Positions 8,080-15,914 of a stretch of DNA of 64,000 nt are shown in pieces. Under the pieces are notes generated by a model. It worked only from the letters and a program-made list of their open reading frames with translations. It was not told where the DNA came from and ran no database searches. The DNA is from an uncultured Eubacteriales bacterium. GTDB lineage: Bacteria > Bacillota > Clostridia > Oscillospirales > Acutalibacteraceae. A program made the position numbers and the translations under genes. How positions within the stretch are numbered: the stretch's first letter is position 1; every line of letters begins with the position of its first letter. Where the stretch lies: NCBI GenBank assembly GCA_934486895.1, contig CAKSQZ010000006.1:10934-74933 (forward strand), given 5' to 3'.

Positions 8080-8388
8080 TTAAAGATTGATTTCGATATC
8101 AACACCGGCAGGTAATTCAAGACCCGTTAATGCCTCAACGGTTTTGTTCGACGGACGAAGAATGTCGATAAGTCTCTTATGAGTTCTCATTTCGAACTGC
8201 TCACGGCTGTCTTTATACTTATGAACAGCGCGGAGGATAGTTACGACTTCCTTCTCTGTCGGGAGCGGGATCGGACCGGATACTCTTGCGCCTGTGCGCT
8301 TCGCGGTCTCAACGATCTTTTCAGCCGAACGGTCGACTAACGCGTGATCGTATCCCTTGATTCTGATTCTGATTTTTTCCTTTGCCAT
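8080..8388 (-). CDS. rpsJ: 30S ribosomal protein S10
   Basis: S10 is part of the 30S head and, as NusE, also takes part in transcription antitermination with NusB. The 102-residue protein starts MAKEKIRIRIKGYDHALVD and contains RVSGPIPLPTEKEVVTILR; the length is the family norm. I use the ATG at 8388, 10 nt after GGAGG; the frame opens further upstream but lies in the structured leader. It is the first gene of the S10-spc string. Confidence 0.97.
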   Translation of the reverse strand: MAKEKIRIRIKGYDHALVDRSAEKIVETAKRTGARVSGPIPLPTEKEVVTILRAVHKYKDSREQFEMRTHKRLIDILRPSNKTVEALTGLELPAGVDIEINL

Positions 8389-8691
8389 TTCTCTTTCGCC
8401 TCCATAATCGGCGGGCTTTTTCTGCATTTACCCTTTTCCGCGTGTTTCATGTTTTGCCAACATAAATCCGGATCGCTTTTAGGCTTAATCCGGATAATAC
8501 AGCTTGTGTTCACCCTATTCACAAAGCGCTTTTGCTCTGTAATGAAGATGCTCACCAAGGGTTATCGCAGTTTGATTCGCCCGGTTTTAAAATCGGACAT
8601 ACTCGGCGGAAATTCCCCACCTTTTTAGGTGGCCACCTCCCGCTTCATCGCATGTTTTACACGGTGCAACAGCATATTTTTGCACTCGTAC
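8389..8691 (-). promoter_or_regulatory. Structured 5' leader of the S10 operon
   Basis: About 300 nt separate the predicted transcription start (near 8691) from rpsJ. Two structures are visible. At 8617-8638 three six-base segments alternate (AGGTGG, CCACCT, AGGTGG on the mRNA), so the middle one can pair with either neighbour. At 8466-8495 two copies of the palindrome ATCCGGAT, 14 nt apart, can form an 8-bp stem. Ribosomal operons are commonly controlled through such leaders, but I do not recognise this as a named family. No coding frame with a ribosome binding site fills the region. Confidence 0.55.
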
Positions 8692-8697
8692 TTGTCT

Positions 8698-8726
8698 ATA
8701 TTATCATAGATAAGCCCATATGTCAA
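8698..8726 (-). promoter_or_regulatory. Strong sigma-A promoter of the S10 operon
   Basis: On the minus strand, TTGACA (8721-8726) and TAATAT (8698-8703) are 17 bp apart, close to the vegetative consensus. Transcription would start near 8691, giving a leader of about 300 nt before rpsJ. Confidence 0.85.
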
Positions 8727-8730
8727 GCTG

Positions 8731-8757
8731 TTTTTTTTAGTTTTTTTAAATTTTTTT
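8731..8757 (-). promoter_or_regulatory. A-tract UP-like element upstream of the S10 promoter
   Basis: Directly upstream of the -35 box the minus strand carries three A-runs of 7-8 bases broken by TTT and CT. This is the usual position and make-up of an UP element bound by the alpha subunits of RNA polymerase, fitting a very strong ribosomal promoter. The element is inferred from composition only. Confidence 0.55.
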
Positions 8758-8864
8758 GCGCCGTTTTTTTCATTTTGTTTTACCATTTGTTTTTACCGTT
8801 TTATGCGGTTAAATCTCATTTTTAAGATAAAAATATCATTACAATGAAAACGGAGGTTTTAAAT

Positions 8865-9050
8865 ATGCAAAAACGTTCTTCCTTTGCAAAAGGTCTTACA
8901 GCCGGCGTGGCTGTGGGCGCTGCTGCGATTGCTGTCGGTTCGGTTATGATGAGAGGCGCAAAGCCTGTTAAAAAAACAAAAAGAAAGATGAGCGGTATGC
9001 TCGATACGATGAGCAATGTTTGCAGCGATCTTTCCTGCATGATGAAATAA
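8865..9050 (+). CDS. Small protein of unknown function, one likely membrane segment
   Basis: A 61-residue protein that I do not recognise. It has a basic N-terminus (MQKRSSFAKG), a small hydrophobic Gly/Ala/Val stretch at about residues 10-28 that may be one membrane-spanning segment, a Lys/Arg-rich patch (residues 32-40) and a Cys- and Met-rich end. GGAGG lies 8 nt ahead of the ATG at 8865, which makes it a credible gene and favours this start over an ATG 21 nt earlier. It is the only plus-strand gene here, divergent from the S10 operon and convergent with rplL, sharing a terminator. Confidence 0.7.
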   Translation: MQKRSSFAKGLTAGVAVGAAAIAVGSVMMRGAKPVKKTKRKMSGMLDTMSNVCSDLSCMMK

Positions 9051-9061
9051 GCAGGGCAGAA

Positions 9062-9091
9062 AAAACGACCGATTAAAACATCGGTCGTTTT
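9062..9091. terminator. Bidirectional terminator between the small gene and rplL
   Basis: A perfect 12-bp inverted repeat (AAAACGACCGAT with its complement) with a 6-nt loop is flanked by A- and T-runs on both sides. It can end transcripts of the plus-strand small gene and of minus-strand rplJ-rplL. Confidence 0.85.
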
Positions 9092-9106
9092 GATTTTAAG
9101 CTGAAA

Positions 9107-9484
9107 TTACTTCAGTTCAACAGTTGCGCCTGCTTCTTCGAGCTTAGCCTTCATAGCTTCAGCATCGTCCTTAGCAACGCCTTCCTTGATAGCCTTCGGA
9201 GCACCGTCAACGATAGCCTTTGCGTCAGCAAGGCCGAGACCTGTGATCTCACGAACAACTTTGATAACCGGGATCTTCGAAGCGCCTGCGCTTGTGAGAA
9301 CAACATCGAACTCACTCTTCTCTTCTGCAGCAGCAGCGTCTCCGCCTGCAGCGCCTGCAACTACTACCGGAGCAGCAGCCGATACACCAAATTCCTCCTC
9401 GAGAGCCTCAACGAGCTCAGCAAGCTCGAGAACGGAAAGAGTCTTTACGTCTTCAATAAACTTTGCAATCTTTTCTGATGCCAT
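9107..9484 (-). CDS. rplL: 50S ribosomal protein L7/L12
   Basis: L7/L12 forms the flexible stalk that recruits translation GTPases. The 125-residue protein has the N-terminal dimerisation helix pair (LELAELVEALEEEFGVSA, about residues 18-35), an Ala-rich hinge (residues 36-54) and the C-terminal domain with KIPVIKVVREITGLGLADAK. I start at the ATG at 9484, 8 nt after GGAGG. A terminator follows at once, so rpoB is not downstream, unlike the usual rplJL-rpoBC arrangement. Confidence 0.97.
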   Translation of the reverse strand: MASEKIAKFIEDVKTLSVLELAELVEALEEEFGVSAAAPVVVAGAAGGDAAAAEEKSEFDVVLTSAGASKIPVIKVVREITGLGLADAKAIVDGAPKAIKEGVAKDDAEAMKAKLEEAGATVELK

Positions 9485-9539
9485 TTTGATTTCCTCCAAT
9501 TAATTAAGATAATAACATTTGATGAAAGCGCACTTATAC

Positions 9540-10049
9540 TTATGCTGCTTCCTCTTCGCTCTTTTTGTCCTTGATGGCGTTGAGAGCATAAACAAGGTTT
9601 GTGATAGGAGCCTTGAGGCTTCCGAGAGCCTTTGCGATAAGACCTTCCTTGGACGGAAGCTTTGCAAGAGACTTGACCTTTTCGACAGTGATGACTTCGC
9701 CGTCGATAAAGCCGGACTTCACTTCAAAATAATCCTTGCCTTCGGCAAACTCGTTGAGGATCTTAGCTGCTGCAACGTAGTCGCTTTCGCTGAGCGCAAT
9801 AGCTGTTGTTCCCTCGAGAACTGCCTTGATGTCGGACAGACCTGCTTCGTCAGCAGCACGGCCGAGAAGAGTGTTTTTGATTACAAAATAATCAACACCT
9901 GCTTCACGAAGCTGCTTTCTGAGCTTTGTATCCTCATCAACGGTGATACCGCGATAGTCAACAACGACACCTGCAACAGCTGCTTTCAGCTTTTCGGCAA
10001 CGCCTGCGACTACCTGCTTCTTCTGCTCCAAAATAGCAGTACTGGGCAT
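9540..10049 (-). CDS. rplJ: 50S ribosomal protein L10
   Basis: L10 carries the L7/L12 dimers at the stalk base and classically represses its own mRNA. The 169-residue protein starts MPSTAILEQKKQVVAGVAEK and has VVDYRGITVDEDTKLRKQLR, typical of the family. I use the ATG at 10049, with GGAGG 8 nt ahead; the frame upstream lies in the leader. rplL follows after 55 nt. Confidence 0.97.
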   Translation of the reverse strand: MPSTAILEQKKQVVAGVAEKLKAAVAGVVVDYRGITVDEDTKLRKQLREAGVDYFVIKNTLLGRAADEAGLSDIKAVLEGTTAIALSESDYVAAAKILNEFAEGKDYFEVKSGFIDGEVITVEKVKSLAKLPSKEGLIAKALGSLKAPITNLVYALNAIKDKKSEEEAA

Positions 10050-10203
10050 ATTTTTCACCTCCGAATGATTTATCCCGTCCTGATTAAAAACAAACCCTTT
10101 CCGGTGAAGGAAAGGGTCAAACACACATAATATATGCGCACCTTTCCTCGGCAGGCGGTTTCCCATTAAATCAAATGATGCCTGCTGTCTTTAGATCGGA
10201 CAG
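10050..10203 (-). promoter_or_regulatory. L10 leader (autoregulatory rplJ leader)
   Basis: The mRNA upstream of rplJ contains the arrangement known for Bacillota L10 leaders: GACAGCAGGC near the 5' end, later GGGAAACCGCCTGCCGAGG and GGTGCGCATA, with GCAGGC and GCCTGC able to pair. In that family L10 or the L10-L12 complex binds this structure. An intrinsic terminator inside the leader (10086-10117) suggests control by attenuation here. Recognition is by eye from conserved blocks. Confidence 0.85.
10086..10117 (-). terminator. Attenuator inside the L10 leader
   Basis: On the mRNA strand CCCTTTCC, a 6-nt loop and GGAAAGGG are followed by TTTGTTTTT. The hairpin lies between the L10-binding region and the rplJ ribosome binding site, where an attenuator is expected. 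Confidence 0.8.
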
Positions 10204-10210
10204 CTTTTAT

Positions 10211-10239
10211 ATGATAGCATATAAAATTTTATTTGTCAA
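10211..10239 (-). promoter_or_regulatory. Sigma-A promoter of rplJ-rplL
   Basis: TTGACA (10234-10239) and TATCAT (10211-10216) on the minus strand are separated by 17 bp, with an A-run just upstream of the -35 box. It begins only 9 nt after the leuS stop codon. Confidence 0.85.
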
Positions 10240-10247
10240 GTGTTTTT

Positions 10248-12662
10248 TTACGGTTTTACAACAATATTGCAAAGCTTGCCTTTGATATATATCTTTTTGA
10301 CGATATTCATACCGTCTGTTGCGGCTTTGACTTTCTCATCACCGAGCGCAAGAGATAAAACTTCTTCCTCGCTTGCATCGACTGCGATATTGAGCCTCGT
10401 TTTGACCTTGCCGTTTACCTGAACTACGATCTCGACGGTCGATTCAACACACTTCGATTCATCGTATTTCGGCCACTCGGTCTCATTGAGCATACCGTCG
10501 AACCCGGCCATCTGCCAAAGCTCCTCTGTGAGGTGCGGTGCAAACGGATTAAGCAAGGTTATGAAGATCTTGAACTCGTCCTTGGTTATCGAGCCGGATT
10601 CATAGATCTTGTTGATAAGGCTCATCATTTCGGCGATAGCCGTATTGAACTTGAGCTCTTCAATATCGCCTGTTACCTTTTTGATGGTGCGGTGGAAATC
10701 GCTCTCGAGCTGCGGGCGGATACCGTTGCCGCTTATCATATCGAACAGGTTATAAGTACGATCGAGGAAGCGGCTGCAGCCTTTGATAGATGTCGAGCTC
10801 CAGGGAGCAGACTTTTCAAAATCGCCTATGAACATTTCGTAGAGACGCATTGTGTCCGCACCGTAGTCTCTTACAATGTCATCGGGGTTGACGACATTTC
10901 CGCGGGATTTCGACATTTTTTCGCCGTTTTCGCCGAGGATCATACCGTGGCTTGTGCGCTTTGCATACGGCTCCTTTGTCGGAACAACGCCGATGTCATA
11001 AAGGAACTTATGCCAGAAACGGCTGTATAACAGATGAAGTGTTGTGTGCTCCATGCCGCCGTTATACCAATCGACCGGCAGCCAATACCTGAGTGCCTCG
11101 GGTGACGCAAGCTGTTTATCGTTATGCGGATCGCAATAACGCAGGAAGTACCACGAAGAGCCTGCCCACTGAGGCATTGTATCGGTTTCTCTGACAGCGT
11201 GTCCGCCGCATTTCGGGCAGGTCGTGTTTATCCACTCTGTCATATTGGCGAGCGGGGATTCACCGGTTTCGGTCGGTTCATAGGATTCGACCTCCGGCAA
11301 TGTGAGCGGAAGCTCGGATTCATCGAGCGGAACATAACCGCACTTATCGCAATGGACGATCGGGATCGGCTCGCCCCAATAACGCTGTCTTGAGAATACC
11401 CAGTCTCTGAGCTTATAGTTTACCTTTGCGTGACCGATCTTCTCTTTTTCGAGATATTCGGTGATCTTCTTTTTAGCTTCGTCCACCGAAAGACCGTCTA
11501 AAAAGCCGGAATTGACCATGATGCCTGTCGCACAATCGACAAACGCTTCCTTTTCAACATTGCCGCCCTTGACAACTTCGATGATCGGAAGATCGAATTT
11601 CTTTGCAAATTCATAGTCGCGGGTGTCGTGAGCCGGAACCGCCATGATAGCGCCTGTTCCGTAGGAAACAAGGACATAATCGGAAATGAAGATCGGGATC
11701 TGTCTGCCGTTGACAGGGTTCACTGCTGTGACGCCCTCGATCTTAACACCTGTTTTATCCTTTGCCATTTCGGTACGCTCGAAGTCGGACTTTTTAGCCG
11801 CTTCCTGCTGATAGGCGCGGATAGCGTCGAGATTCGTTATTTTATCAGCCCACTTCTCGATAAACGGATGTTCGGGGGAGATTACCATGTAGGTAGCACC
11901 GAAAAGCGTATCGGGACGGGTGGTGTATACCACAAGGCCGTCACCCGCGGAAGTCTTGAATGTCACCTCGGCGCCTGTTGATCTGCCGATCCAGTTTTTT
12001 TGCTGAGTTTTGACTCTGCTGATGAAATCAACATCATCAAGATCATTGATAAGACGCTCGGCATACTCTGTTATTTTGAGCATCCACTGGCTCTTTGTTT
12101 TTCTTACAACTTCGCTGCCGCAGCGTTCGCAAACACCGTTGACAACTTCCTCGTTAGCAAGAACGCACTTACATGAAGTGCACCAGTTCACGCTCATTTC
12201 GGATTTATAAGCAAGGCCTTTTTTGAAAAGCTGAAGGAATATCCACTGAGTCCATTTATAATAGGAGGGATCGGTCGTGTTGATCTCGCGGCTCCAATCA
12301 AAGGAGAAGCCGAGTGATTGAAGCTGCTCTTTGAAATGAGCGACATTTTTCTGAGTGACGATCTCGGGATGGATATGATTTTTAATAGCATAGTTTTCAG
12401 TCGGAAGTCCGAAAGCATCCCATCCCATCGGGTAAAGAACATTATATCCTTCAAGTCTTCGCTTTCTTGCCACAATATCAAGCGCTGTGTATGAACGGGG
12501 ATGTCCGACATGAAGCCCCTGACCTGACGGATACGGAAACTCTACCAACGCATAGTATTTCGGGAGAGAATAGTCATTTTTGGCATGGAATGTGCCTTTC
12601 TCCTCCCAAACACGCTGCCACTTCTTTTCGATCTCACTGTAATTGTATTTCAAAGTCCTCAC
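10248..12662 (-). CDS. leuS: Leucyl-tRNA synthetase
   Basis: Class I enzyme that charges tRNA-Leu with leucine in the cytoplasm and clears mischarged tRNA. The 804-residue protein has the HIGH-type motif HVGHP near residue 50, a four-Cys zinc knuckle (CTSC and CERC, about residues 170-190), the CP1 editing insert with TTRPDTLFGATY, and the KMSKS signature near residue 580. The start is uncertain by three codons: GTG at 12662 or TTG at 12653, neither with ideal spacing. It is 7 nt after rsfS, last gene of a 16-gene string. No T-box leader was seen, which fits an internal operon position. Confidence 0.97.
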   Translation of the reverse strand: MRTLKYNYSEIEKKWQRVWEEKGTFHAKNDYSLPKYYALVEFPYPSGQGLHVGHPRSYTALDIVARKRRLEGYNVLYPMGWDAFGLPTENYAIKNHIHPEIVTQKNVAHFKEQLQSLGFSFDWSREINTTDPSYYKWTQWIFLQLFKKGLAYKSEMSVNWCTSCKCVLANEEVVNGVCERCGSEVVRKTKSQWMLKITEYAERLINDLDDVDFISRVKTQQKNWIGRSTGAEVTFKTSAGDGLVVYTTRPDTLFGATYMVISPEHPFIEKWADKITNLDAIRAYQQEAAKKSDFERTEMAKDKTGVKIEGVTAVNPVNGRQIPIFISDYVLVSYGTGAIMAVPAHDTRDYEFAKKFDLPIIEVVKGGNVEKEAFVDCATGIMVNSGFLDGLSVDEAKKKITEYLEKEKIGHAKVNYKLRDWVFSRQRYWGEPIPIVHCDKCGYVPLDESELPLTLPEVESYEPTETGESPLANMTEWINTTCPKCGGHAVRETDTMPQWAGSSWYFLRYCDPHNDKQLASPEALRYWLPVDWYNGGMEHTTLHLLYSRFWHKFLYDIGVVPTKEPYAKRTSHGMILGENGEKMSKSRGNVVNPDDIVRDYGADTMRLYEMFIGDFEKSAPWSSTSIKGCSRFLDRTYNLFDMISGNGIRPQLESDFHRTIKKVTGDIEELKFNTAIAEMMSLINKIYESGSITKDEFKIFITLLNPFAPHLTEELWQMAGFDGMLNETEWPKYDESKCVESTVEIVVQVNGKVKTRLNIAVDASEEEVLSLALGDEKVKAATDGMNIVKKIYIKGKLCNIVVKP

Positions 12663-12669
12663 CTTGCTG

Positions 12670-13020
12670 TTATTTGATAAGCGCGTTTACATCGATCTGC
12701 TCGGCATCCTGCCAGAGATGATCGAGTGAATAAAACTCACGGTCGTTTTTATAAAATACATGGATTATAACCGTGCCATAGTCCATAAGGATCCAGCCGG
12801 ACGATCTGCCCTCAATGTGCAGCGGTTCGACTCCGAGCTGAGAGAGCTTAAATTCCGTCTCTTCCGCAAGCGCTCTGACCTGCGTGCTCGAGCTGCCTGT
12901 TGCGATCACAAAATAGTCCGCAAGCAGTGTTATATCCTCGACTTTCATCGCGCGGATATCGCTCGCCTTCTTAGCGTCGAGCACTTTCACCGCATTTTTT
13001 AAAATATCGTATGACTCCAT
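12670..13020 (-). CDS. rsfS: Ribosomal silencing factor RsfS (Iojap family)
   Basis: RsfS binds L14 on the free 50S subunit and blocks joining with the 30S subunit when nutrients are scarce. The 116-residue protein shows the family blocks DITLLADYFVIATGSSSTQV (about residues 28-47) and GRSSGWILMDYGTVIIHVF. The ATG at 13020 overlaps the stop of the LCP gene (TGATG) and is 6 nt after GGAGG. leuS follows at 7 nt. Confidence 0.95.
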   Translation of the reverse strand: MESYDILKNAVKVLDAKKASDIRAMKVEDITLLADYFVIATGSSSTQVRALAEETEFKLSQLGVEPLHIEGRSSGWILMDYGTVIIHVFYKNDREFYSLDHLWQDAEQIDVNALIK

Positions 13021-14417
13021 CAATTTCCTCCGGAAGCTGTTGTGGTTGTGGTTGTTGCGTCTCCGTTGATCGAGCTGAACGAATTCGATTCGTCATTACC
13101 GAAGTAGTTATCGGATCTTGAATAGCCCGGAACAGAGGTTATTTCGAGATCATCCTCTGTGAGCAGAGTTGTTTCATACGGTCTGAATTTGGCGTTCAGC
13201 AATTCAACAAGCGCGCTCTTATCGACCGAGAAATATGACTGACGCGGCCAATCGCTTCTTGCGCGGACTGTTCTCGAACCGCCGGGGACTGCCTCAATAG
13301 TTACATTATTAAGGTCGAGAGAATGAGCCTTTTCCGCATAGCCGAGCATCTGACCGAGGGACAGATCGGTGGTTATATCGGACATGCAGTTTGTGACTAT
13401 CTGGCTGAGCTGACTGAAGTTCATGCTGACTACCTTTTTGGCAAACGCGGCATAGAACTTACGCTGAGCTTCGACTCTTCCGAGGTCGCCCATGTTATAA
13501 GAGTTTCTGTGGCGGACAAAGCCCTCTGCCTCATAACCTTTTAGGTTGAGAGTTATCGGATTATCCTTTGTTGCGCCCTCTGCGAGAGTTATCTTAACAG
13601 CCTTTCCGCCGTTATCGACAGGACGGGAATCCTCGACATGGTATGCTCTTGTGAATGTCATCTCGACACCGCCGAGAGCATCGACTATCTTACGGAAGCC
13701 GGGAATAGTTACTGTTATATAATGATCGATCGGAAGGGCAAACTCTTTATTGATACGGCGGATAAGCGCTTTGATGGGCGACTCGCCTTCACGCGCGTTC
13801 TGATAAACCGAATTGAGCTTACCGAGGCCCTGGTCTGTGCCGACATAGCTGTCACGCGGGAGCTGAAGAATATCGACTCGGTTGTTTTTAAGATCGTAGC
13901 AGGCAACCATCATAATATCGGTGAGCTTTTCGCTGAGGTCGGTGCCGCATATAAGGAAGTAGGAAACATCGCCGCTCGGACTTGTTACAACGCTTTCGAA
14001 CTCACCCTGCTCGACATCTTCCTCTTTTTTAACAAGGATCCTTGATTCGAGAAGTGTGAACGCTGTTGAGCCGAGGAGCGAGATAACAAGCAAAAGCGAA
14101 AGCGCAACATTAATAAGAATGCGCTTTTTGCCCGCCATTACGCCGCTTTTCTTGTTCTTCGAATTTCTGCCGCCTTTTGCAGAGTTTCTCGAAGCCATAC
14201 GGTTCAGATCGAAACCGCTTTCCTGCTCAGGTGTATGAACACGGCCGGCTGTGTTATGCGATGTATTTGAATAAACATCCGAATAGTCTGAGCTTTGGCG
14301 GCTCGGACGCTCGGCACGCTCACGGCTCGTTCTTTCACGGCCCGAACGCGAACGGCTATACGGATTTGAACGCGGTCTTTTTTTGAGATCGTCTGATGAT
14401 CTTCTGTTGTTATCCAT
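13020..14417 (-). CDS. LytR-CpsA-Psr family cell-wall glycopolymer ligase
   Basis: LCP proteins attach polymers such as teichoic acids or capsule from lipid carriers onto peptidoglycan outside the membrane. The 465-residue protein has a long cytosolic tail rich in Arg and Ser (residues 1-97), one membrane segment (about 100-122) and an extracellular LCP domain with QLPRDSYVG and the Arg-rich GFVRHRN segment. It ends with a run of threonines. I start at the ATG at 14417 (AAAGG 8-10 nt ahead). It lies between yqeK and rsfS, a common order in Clostridia. The basic tail is unusual and could bind DNA, RNA or acidic lipids. Confidence 0.9.
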   Translation of the reverse strand: MDNNRRSSDDLKKRPRSNPYSRSRSGRERTSRERAERPSRQSSDYSDVYSNTSHNTAGRVHTPEQESGFDLNRMASRNSAKGGRNSKNKKSGVMAGKKRILINVALSLLLVISLLGSTAFTLLESRILVKKEEDVEQGEFESVVTSPSGDVSYFLICGTDLSEKLTDIMMVACYDLKNNRVDILQLPRDSYVGTDQGLGKLNSVYQNAREGESPIKALIRRINKEFALPIDHYITVTIPGFRKIVDALGGVEMTFTRAYHVEDSRPVDNGGKAVKITLAEGATKDNPITLNLKGYEAEGFVRHRNSYNMGDLGRVEAQRKFYAAFAKKVVSMNFSQLSQIVTNCMSDITTDLSLGQMLGYAEKAHSLDLNNVTIEAVPGGSRTVRARSDWPRQSYFSVDKSALVELLNAKFRPYETTLLTEDDLEITSVPGYSRSDNYFGNDESNSFSSINGDATTTTTTASGGN

Positions 14418-14452
14418 AATACTGACCTTTCCTTTCACAACTGTTACTTTTA

Positions 14453-15016
14453 TCAGATATCGCTGAGCAATACTTCATTGTAAGCGTTAAAAGTGTCCGC
14501 ATGGATCGGGCGATGTTCGCTGCAAAGATCCGAAACTGACATAATGAGCGCATTCTTATAGCACAGATCAAGACTTACATCAAGATCACGCCGCAGATCA
14601 TCGACGCCGTCAAAATCTCTTTCGCTCGAAACATAGTCGGCAATATATAATATCTTATCCATTAAGGCTGCGTTTTCTCGCGATGTTGTATGATAGCGGA
14701 CGGCATCAAGCAATTCCCTGTCGGCAATGCCGAGCTTATGCTCAATGAACACCGCTCCTGCGATCGCGTGCCACAGTTTTTTTGACGCTTTCTGAACGCT
14801 ATCTAACATTATACCAAACTCATCGAAGATTTGCAACATATTTTCTTCTGTATCGTTTTTGCAGACATCGTGAAGTAAGCCTGCAAGGTGTGCTTTGTCG
14901 GCGTCCGCGCCGTATTTCTCGGCGAGCTCCTTTGCCTTTGCGGCGACATTCAGAGAATGGATAAACCTTTTTTCGCAAAGTCTGCCTTTTATCAGGGCAA
15001 CATATTCTTCATACAT
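14453..15016 (-). CDS. yqeK: YqeK-type HD phosphohydrolase (Ap4A hydrolase)
   Basis: YqeK enzymes hydrolyse diadenosine tetraphosphate to ADP symmetrically, with a metal held by an HD motif. The 187-residue protein has KRFIHSLNVA near residue 16 (metal-binding His), the GLLHDVCK motif near residue 45 (His-Asp pair) and LYIADYVSSERDFDGV further on, all typical. The ATG at 15016 is 9 nt after AAGGA; a GTG one codon upstream is possible. It sits 5 nt after nadD, as in many Bacillota. Confidence 0.93.
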   Translation of the reverse strand: MYEEYVALIKGRLCEKRFIHSLNVAAKAKELAEKYGADADKAHLAGLLHDVCKNDTEENMLQIFDEFGIMLDSVQKASKKLWHAIAGAVFIEHKLGIADRELLDAVRYHTTSRENAALMDKILYIADYVSSERDFDGVDDLRRDLDVSLDLCYKNALIMSVSDLCSEHRPIHADTFNAYNEVLLSDI

Positions 15017-15021
15017 CACAA

Positions 15022-15627
15022 TCAATCCTTATATAAATTGTTTTTTACTATATAACTGTAAACATCGGGGTCCAAAAGTCCGTCGACAGAGTCGCCCGAT
15101 TTGAGCTTATTTCTGATCATTGTGGAGCTGATACACGGAAGGTCGGCTTTGAATATATGAGCCTTTGCTCCGATCTTTAAATATTTCTCCTGCATTTTAA
15201 GCATTTTTTCATAGTCCTCTCCCTGCCTGTACAATCCGCAGACAGTGCAAAGACCGAATATCTTTTCGGGCTCTTTCCACGAAAGCAGAGTGTTGAACAT
15301 ATCCGTTCCGCAAATGAGCCACAGCTCGCTTTCATTATACATCTCTTTTAAAATGCCGAGCGTACGATAGGTGTATGACGCACCCGAAAGTCTGTGTTCG
15401 ATATCCGAAACGGAAAGCCCTGCGTTTTTTGCGGCGATCAGGCACATATTGAGCCTATGCTCTTCTGATACAAGTCCATCCGGCGATTTGTGCGGCGGAA
15501 TCTTATCCGGTATCAGCAAAACATCATCGAGCCGGTACTCCGCTTTAGCGGCTGTGGCGAGCGCTGTGTGCCCTTTGTGGATCGGATTGAACGAGCCGCC
15601 GAGCACACCGATTTTTTTAATGCTCAT
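15022..15627 (-). CDS. nadD: Nicotinate-nucleotide adenylyltransferase
   Basis: NadD makes nicotinate adenine dinucleotide from nicotinate mononucleotide and ATP in NAD synthesis. The 201-residue protein has the nucleotidyltransferase motif GSFNPIHKGH at residues 11-20 and ISSTMIRNKL near residue 167. Length is normal. Its ATG overlaps the stop of yhbY by 4 nt (ATGA); yqeK follows after 5 nt. Confidence 0.95.
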   Translation of the reverse strand: MSIKKIGVLGGSFNPIHKGHTALATAAKAEYRLDDVLLIPDKIPPHKSPDGLVSEEHRLNMCLIAAKNAGLSVSDIEHRLSGASYTYRTLGILKEMYNESELWLICGTDMFNTLLSWKEPEKIFGLCTVCGLYRQGEDYEKMLKMQEKYLKIGAKAHIFKADLPCISSTMIRNKLKSGDSVDGLLDPDVYSYIVKNNLYKD

Positions 15628-15914
15628 TTTTTAAATTCGATCTTCGGCTTTTGGGGATTGCGGCGGAAAAGCACTATTTTTCTGCCGATTATCTGAACGA
15701 CCTCGCTCTTTGTCCGCTCGGCGATCTCTATAGCGGCGTCCGACGCGGCTATCGGTGAAGTTTCGAGCACGGTGAGCTTGATAAGCTCACGGTTTTTAAT
15801 TGCGCCGTCCACCTGTTCTATGAGATTGTCGCCAACGCCGTCCTTGCCGATCTGGATTATTGCATCGATATTGGAAGCGAGCGAACGAAGATAGGCTCTT
15901 TGCTTACTTGTCAT
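15624..15914 (-). CDS. yhbY: YhbY-type CRM-domain RNA-binding protein
   Basis: A 96-residue CRM-domain protein that in bacteria associates with pre-50S particles. It shows the family start KQRAYLRSLASNIDAIIQIGK and the GxxG-like GKDGVGDN segment near residue 23. It overlaps rdgB by 11 nt and nadD by 4 nt, which suggests tight co-translation. Confidence 0.93.
   Translation of the reverse strand: MTSKQRAYLRSLASNIDAIIQIGKDGVGDNLIEQVDGAIKNRELIKLTVLETSPIAASDAAIEIAERTKSEVVQIIGRKIVLFRRNPQKPKIEFKK

Noticed and set aside
7113..8090. Long open frame of 325 codons on the plus strand across rplD and rplC
   Set aside because: It is wholly opposite two certain ribosomal genes, has no ribosome binding site, and its residues are typical of an antisense reading.
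10248..12670. T-box riboswitch for leuS
   Set aside because: leuS is 7 nt after rsfS, so there is no room for a T-box and no specifier stem was found.
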